A stretch of DNA of 64,000 bases. Source: Carposina sasakii (lineage: Eukaryota > Arthropoda > Insecta > Lepidoptera > Carposinidae). Shown here one piece after another: positions 58,920 to 64,000 of the stretch (positions are counted from its first letter, which is position 1; each line of letters starts with the position of its first letter). A program made the position numbers and the translations under genes. The notes below the pieces were generated by a model. That model was not told the DNA's origin, made no database searches, and worked only from the letters and a program-made list of their open reading frames with translations. The stretch lies in assembly GCA_014607495.2 (NCBI GenBank), contig CP053155.1, forward strand, positions 6,262,001 to 6,326,000, in the 5' to 3' direction.

Positions 58920-59111
58920 GGTATCCTAATCATATACCAAGGCAAGACTAGAATCCCCAAGGAAAGCGTAAACGTGGCCGCCCAAAAGCAGACCTGGCGA
59001 AAGATCATCGCAGAGAGGAAGAGCTTAGAGACCTGCAGCGAAAAGAAGCGCGAAGGTCAAAATCGAGAGAGATGGCGGCGCACTGTGGAAGCCCTCTGTC
59101 CCATCTAGGGA
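58920..59111 (+). pseudogene. RTE-type LINE polymerase, C-terminal scrap with frameshift
   Basis: One frame gives GKRKRGRPK, the next gives TWRKIIAERKSLE and then RERWRRTVEALCPI before a stop at 59106. The order R-K-R-G-R-P-K, T-W-R-x-x-x-x-E, R-x-x-W-R-x-x-V-x-A-L-C-P is the standard C-terminus of a LINE polymerase family found in many invertebrates. The frame change after GRPK breaks it. The start codon at 58848 lies in unrelated upstream sequence. Confidence 0.7.
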
Positions 59112-60779
59112 ACACAGAACCTTAAGTATACAGAGCAATTAAGGTTCATATCAGTGCTACAATGTGGTAGTCTTTCGTGGTCGCCCAAGAAGTATTTGCC
59201 GAATAAACTGTACAAGTTTAGCTTGGGAGGCTGAGATTGTTCAGAAGCTTCAGTATGCATATTGCTTGACTCTATCACAAGCGATCACTTATTTCCATTC
59301 TCTAGTGAACTATCTCGTTGAAACCAAGTTATAATATTAGGTACAAGTTGTTATAATGTCACATTTGCATCATACCCAGCGCTTACAATAACCTCAATAA
59401 TAATAATGAATTAGCCTACTAATACTTGAATTAAGGACATGTCGGTGTCACATGTTTGGTTCAGTTCACAAGACCTCCAGTGGCGCTTCATTGAGGCGCT
59501 AACGCTAATCATTCATGATTTGGGACACGAAGGACCCTCCATTCATAAATAGGTTACGTTACTTAAGGATAAAAAGTTTAATGAAGTTTCGACCAAATGT
59601 GTTCCCTAATAGTTTTGAGTGGGAGTCGATAGGAGACACCACTGATGGATGAGTAGCTCGGTTCCGTCACGCCAGATGTGGCAGCAGCTTACCAAGAATA
59701 GCGAACGCTCTCTCCGTAGCGCCACTGTCTTTGTCAATACGGCGATCACGTATACTATTCGTGCAGTTGCTCATTTGCAGATATTTAAGTAATATTGGTA
59801 TTGCTGTTACTAGATAGGGTTGGCGCATCGGGTGCGGCGTACCGAGTGGTCACCAGATGCCAGCAAACTCACAGGAAATGTCTGTTTGCTTCCTGATTGT
59901 AATAATTCGTGTTGTAATTACTAAATCCTGTGGATTATAATATAAATGACTCCGCCAGCATCTAACACTAATGCAATAACAAAAGAGTCTAAGGAAATTA
60001 GGGGTAAGAGATGTTGCGGCTAACTCAAAAAGGAATACCTGCATAAATTGCGTGACAGTTCATTAATCAAGTCAACCCTTCAAGATTATAAAGTGTCTTC
60101 AAGTGGGGCTATTCCAGCAGTGTCATGTCAAACATGTATAGTGTTGTATACCTGGCGAGTGGCGCTTAGCCCAGCAGGTGGGCTTAGGGCCGCAGTCGGC
60201 TCGCCACTGAGCCTTAGAACTCACAACACCAAGTCCCACGGCTGAAACGGGAACTAGAAATCCTTGCAGTGTATATGAGAGAGTTATTGGACAGTAGCGC
60301 CCCGCTGATCGGACTTGGACGGTGTTGCGTCCTTCTAGTAGATCTATTCACTATTGACATGTAAAAGAACCTTTATTGTCTGTTTGTTGAATGAATAATT
60401 CGGATCGTTAACTTAATGTAACTGTTGGGTTGAGTTTTCTACTTATCGATGTTTGATAAAGATGCCGAAACTTGTTAGGGCTCGGAATTTGTAGAGGTGT
60501 TTCCACGAAACTGTTTGGACAGATAAAAAATGGTTTATTAAAAATGTGAAAGTGTTTTTATAAAATGAATGGCTAGATTTTTTAAAATTTAAATTGGGTT
60601 TGAACTTAGGAGGTGTAAATGTAGGTATATATCAAACGTTATATTAAAAAACCTTTCAAAGCACAATTTGTCACAAGCAAATTTTGTCAACAAACGTTAA
60701 AATCAAAACGCACACAAAACTATCCGAAATAAGTGTCACGCGTAGTTAAAGGTAAGTCTTATGGAACTAATATGCTAAA
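59112..60779. other. Spacer, no gene seen
   Basis: GC-moderate patches at 59640-59850 and 60130-60240. No repeat copies from this window fall here. Short frames are unrecognised. Confidence 0.3.
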
Positions 60780-61090
60780 AATAGGCCGGGATCTATAAAA
60801 GTAAGCAGCGACAAAAACAACAGTAGATTCCTGTGCCACATGACGGCGGGCCACCGGAAATATGTCGGTATATCCGAGCGCCCCCTGCAAGGCGTCTCAA
60901 TCATCCACTAATAAGCAGTCGGAAGGAAAGTACTTGTATCTAGATAAAAGTTTAAAAATAATGCCGCTAGGAATAGCTCGAAAGGTGAGCTTGAGCGTTC
61001 CGGCCTCATAGATATAAATAAGCGCGCGTCCGCGCCCTCGCGCCACCGTATGTTGGGAGCTTTCTTATCGCTGCGAGCGTATTTGTCTTT
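60780..61090. promoter_or_regulatory. Promoter-like stretch with two TATA-type boxes
   Basis: CCGGGATCTATAAAAGTAAG (TATAAAA at 60794) follows a GC-rich string, as a BRE/TATA arrangement would, and GATATAAATAAGCGCGCG (TATAAATA at 61013) precedes a CpG-rich 40 bp. GGGCCACCGGAAATATG at 60848 holds an ETS-like CCGGAA. No coding exon follows within the window on either strand, so transcription is unproved. Confidence 0.25.
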
Positions 61091-61685
61091 GGTATAATTA
61101 ACTAGTTCCTTACCGCATCTCTGTTTGCGTAAATTTCCGAAAAAAAAAAACTATTTTTCATGGAAACTGTTATTTTTACGTAAAAAGTAGGATAATGTTG
61201 CCCTATTCTGAATATACAGAGTATACTTAGATACCTAATGACGACCAGCGATCAAATCTTGGTGCCCTAAATGACTGGGAATATGATGTTGTTTTATATT
61301 AATTCCCACATCTATTATTATGCATAAATAATTCATGTATTTTCCAATTCATAAACTCCGCAGTAACTTCCTTCCAAACGAAACTCTATCAACAAACAAC
61401 AGCCAGTACAAATGTATCGTCAAAAATAGGTTAATTAGAATATAATTCCATGGTTTGTTTTGCCTAATAACAATATGAGATCCAATTCATAATGTGTTAA
61501 AGAGCATGCCATATCTGGCTAATTTAGGGCGCTATCACATTAGGAGGCTGGTGGCGCAATCAGCATAAACTATGAATTTCTGGATTAACTAAAAGAAAGT
61601 ATCTAAATAAATTTAGTCAGAATCAAATAACGAATTAGTAGAGCCATATTATGTCAATACTTGATTATTATCTAAATCAGTAATT
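61091..61685. other. AT-rich spacer
   Basis: No gene or repeat is recognised. Confidence 0.4.
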
Positions 61686-61795
61686 GATCCGGTAGCTCAG
61701 TGGTTAGAGCGCTAGCACTGTATGCAGAGGTCGTGGGTTCTATTCCCAATTCTGAATTCCGAATTTTTTCCATTTCTTTATTAATAATTTTATAA
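61686..61795 (+). repeat. tRNA-headed short repeat, copy 1 (degenerate)
   Basis: The A box TAGCTCAGTGGTTAGAGC and a mutated B box GGTTCTATTCC are followed by a shared tail (AATTTTTTCCATTTCTTTAT then TAATAATTTTATA). The acceptor and T arms no longer pair well, so this is a decayed SINE-like copy and not a tRNA gene. Confidence 0.8.
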
Positions 61796-62006
61796 TATAT
61801 GATATCTTGACTAAGATAAATTTATAAAAAACACTTCTCCATTAATATAATTCGTTAGGATATCGTTGATCGTTTCATCTTTAAACATTGTGCTGAGGGA
61901 TTCAGCTTTGTTTGCCGAGATTTAGCTAGTGTATAGCTATCGGGATGATAACGTTGCCAATTTGTAATTTAGAAAAGAGATGGTAAAATTCGTTATTCGA
62001 GTAATT
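61796..62006. other. Short spacer
   Basis: AT-rich, nothing recognised. Confidence 0.4.
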
Positions 62007-62114
62007 GACCCGGTAGCTCAGTGGTTAGAGCGCTAGCACGGTATGCAGAGGTCGTGGGTTCGATTCCCACTCGAGTGAGGAATTTTTTCCATTTCTTTAT
62101 TAATAATTTTATAA
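62007..62114 (+). repeat. tRNA-headed short repeat, copy 2
   Basis: It has an intact A box and B box (GGTTCGATTCC), D arm GCTC/GAGC and T arm GTGGG/CCCAC, then the same tail as the other copies. The anticodon stem is imperfect (CTAGC against GCAGA) and the base before the presumed anticodon is C, not T, so a working tRNA is unlikely. The conserved non-tRNA tail marks it as a SINE-like element. Confidence 0.8.
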
Positions 62115-62117
62115 ATC

Positions 62118-62280
62118 AGTAACAATGTTCAATAAGGGTTCGCCCACCACCGGGCCCTACATCCTCCACTGATCCTCGGATCTAATAACTCGTAACTGCG
62201 AAAACACTGATCAGTGACTCCTACGACATGTACGGAAGGAGATGCAGCTGATGTATTCTAGTGAAGTCCCGCACAGGAAT
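62118..62280 (+). repeat. Family C copy
   Basis: CACCACCGGGCCCTACATCC, CTGATCCTCGGATCTAATAA, TCCTACGACATGTACGGAAG, GAGATGCAGCTGATGTATTC, TAGTGAAGTCCCGCA: colinear with 27740-27840 plus 28765-28833. It begins just after the tRNA-headed copy. Confidence 0.72.
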
Positions 62281-62466
62281 AAAGAATTTAAAATGTAGAA
62301 ATGATAGAATACCGCAGTGTTCTAGTGAGGTCGGTCCCTTGCTAGTCCAGAAATTAGAACAGGGTAGTAGCGGTCATATGAGTAACAAGATGATTTATAA
62401 AGCATTACGGTTAGATAAACAAAGTGTGTTGAAATATTTAAACCTAAGGGAGCAGTTAGGCTACTT

Positions 62467-62585
62467 ATCCTAATATTATAAATGTGAAAGGTTGTGAGAA
62501 TGGATCTTTGTTACTGTTTTGCGCAATAACTACTGAACGGATTTTAATGAAACTTAGCAGTTATAAACTTAGCTTATTTATGTAT
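62467..62585 (+). repeat. LINE 3'-tail remnant
   Basis: CTAATATTATAAATGTGAAA, then TACTGAACGGATTTTAATG, is the wording of RTE-type tails in Lepidoptera. It has no second matching copy in this window. Confidence 0.45.
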
Positions 62586-63597
62586 CAGAGTAATACACAC
62601 GCTATAAGTACTAGCGAATACTAGCGACTTCTTCTTTTTGAACAATATTTATAGCAGGGTTGCTGAACAGGTTTCAAATCATACTATAGTTGTTCGAGAT
62701 GGTATACAGGTATACAGGCTGTACTATAAAGAAAAATAGTTTGTGTTCTACATAGGACAACTCTGTTAAACTTATATAGGCACCTCAAAATAGTACACAT
62801 TCCGTTACTTTAATCTGGGGACACTGAAAAATCATTTAGCTTGCACTTTCTTAAAATTTAGTTCTTTTGTAGTTTATTCTTAAGATCTTTCCTATGATAA
62901 TAAGATTAAAAGATACCTAGTTTAATAATAATTGTAGCTGAGAAACAGATTTTGAATACACTTCTCGATCTATGGTATGCTTTGTACTAGAGATAAGCAA
63001 TTTTGGCTTTTAAGAAACTTAGATCACTGCACTAATATGATACTTAGCCACAATACTTGTGTTTAAATAATCGCCTAAGTATTTCACATAACTATAATAA
63101 TATCAAAGTTTACGATGTTGTGGTTCGAATTCCCATAAAGCTAAACAAACAGAAATCGTAGGTACAGTAAGTACGTAAATTCTGGCATTCCTTCGTATGC
63201 AAGCGGTATTTTAATAAAGGGTATCATAATAGCGCAGACATTTGATTCACAAACCTACCTGACTTAACATTCATCAACTTAATACACGTGTTAGTATTTT
63301 CACACCAACACGACATTCCAAGAATGTAGACACGACAGTTCTCTAGGAAAATATGTAGGTACTAGGCACCAGACCGATACTTCTGAAGCATGTGGTTTTA
63401 GATGCTGGGACCATTGATTTTAAGAACACAATAGATTTGCTTACTCGATGTTTTGCTTGTTCGATGTTGGTGCAAATTGAAAGACGGATAACATGTCTAC
63501 GGGTACCTAAAGTATCAAAAAATCTTTGACGGAAACACGTGGACAAGATTGGCACGGCCACTTTGGTATCAACTGCACTCTCCACATAGAGAAGAAA
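62586..63597. other. AT-rich spacer
   Basis: No gene is recognised; the minus frame 63343-63585 is unrecognised. Confidence 0.4.
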
Positions 63598-63716
63598 GAC
63601 CCGGTAGCTCAGTGGTTAGAGCGCTAGCACGGTATGCTAAGGTCGTGGGTTCGATTCCCACTCGGGTGAGGAATTTTTTCCATTTCTTTATTAATAATTT
63701 TATAATAAAGATTTAA
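63598..63716 (+). repeat. tRNA-headed short repeat, copy 3 (best folded)
   Basis: The acceptor GACCCGG pairs with TCGGGT over six of seven positions. The D arm (GCTC/GAGC) and T arm (GTGGG/CCCAC) are perfect, the A and B boxes intact, and the anticodon stem pairs four of five (CTAGC against GCTAA) with the loop ACGGTAT. The base before the anticodon is C. The tail AATTTTTTCCATTTCTTTAT is shared with copies 1 and 2. It reads as the youngest copy of a short tRNA-derived SINE; a Pol III-competent tRNA-like gene is the alternative. Confidence 0.8.
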
Positions 63717-64000
63717 TTTAGTATAGGTACTGTACAGTACAGACTACTGAATTGTGAGTAAACGAAAATGAATTTATCTCTTTTAGAGGTATCTTCGAAC
63801 AACCCTGAAAACACGACGTAGGTACCTATTGCAGTTAAAGAAGGCAAATCATGTGCAGCAAAAGGTCAAAGCAAAAATGTGCAGAAAATAGCTCCGTAAG
63901 AGTGTCACTTTGAGACACTGAATCATATCAGTTACATTCATTATAGAAAATTGAGACAGCGTAATATTTACTATAATTGAGTTTGCCGTGTGGTGTCGGC
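63717..64000. other. Spacer to window end
   Basis: No feature is recognised. Confidence 0.4.

Noticed and set aside
61686..63716. Three tRNA genes
   Set aside because: They share a non-tRNA tail, have imperfect anticodon stems and C before the anticodon. SINE-like copies explain them better, though copy 3 remains borderline.
1..64000. Bacterial or viral segments
   Set aside because: There is no operon-like gene packing, no ribosome binding site pattern and no viral domain. All recognised coding remnants are insect-type transposable elements.

Overview
This window is nuclear DNA from a eukaryote, almost certainly a moth or butterfly (Lepidoptera). The evidence is the AT-rich background; the dense TAGGTA/TACCTA hexamers, a habit of many lepidopteran genomes; and many decayed mobile elements of types common in Lepidoptera (RTE-group LINE ends, a Rex1/CR1-group reverse transcriptase, hAT and other MITEs, tRNA-headed short repeats). 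There are no operons, ribosome binding sites or prokaryotic genes. I found no complete host protein-coding gene. Every recognisable protein fragment comes from a transposable element, and all are broken.

Layout. 1-5.2 kb: MITE end, LINE 3' ends, an RTE reverse-transcriptase remnant on the minus strand. 5.2-6.6 kb: a long CpG-rich block that looks like promoter or regulatory DNA, with six GCATTCC (TEAD/Scalloped-type) heptamers. 7-13.5 kb: four TIR elements (7694, 11375, 11975, 12519). 15.3-18.4 kb: CpG-rich patches, including a tight cluster of bZIP/E-box motifs at 16.3 kb and a promoter-like island at 17.6-18.35 kb with ETS and YY1/Pho motifs. 18.4-23.7 kb: very AT-rich, with a 127-bp tandem array inside a LINE-type repeat at 22 kb. 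23.75-24.27 kb: another CpG island. 24.5-32 kb: MITEs and nested LINE/SINE insertions. 32-39 kb: few recognisable repeats, an unassigned coding-like block with three evenly spaced CCAAT boxes at 34.9-35.2 kb, and a structure bounded by 85-bp inverted repeats at 37.6-38.3 kb. 39.5-46.3 kb: Rex1-like, RTE and pogo-type remnants plus a three-layer nested insertion. 46-64 kb: AT-rich spacer, a second copy of an unclassified 290-bp element, a foldback MITE, short CpG islands, an RTE C-terminal scrap and three tRNA-headed repeats near the right edge.

How it fits together. This reads as a large intergenic or intronic, regulation-rich interval: CpG-dense islands that lack recognisable repeats, separated by AT-rich spacer that has accumulated elements. 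Most of the long open frames lie in the GC-rich islands, often open on both strands, so they are probably composition effects. The most informative observations are the insertions that carry their own proof: target-site duplications, empty-site reconstruction from another copy in the window, and repeat-in-repeat nesting. The strongest candidate for something undescribed is a 290-bp element with no visible terminal inverted repeats, found twice (41061-41351 and 50422-50709); one copy has a perfect 6-bp target duplication. I did not find a clear new gene system.
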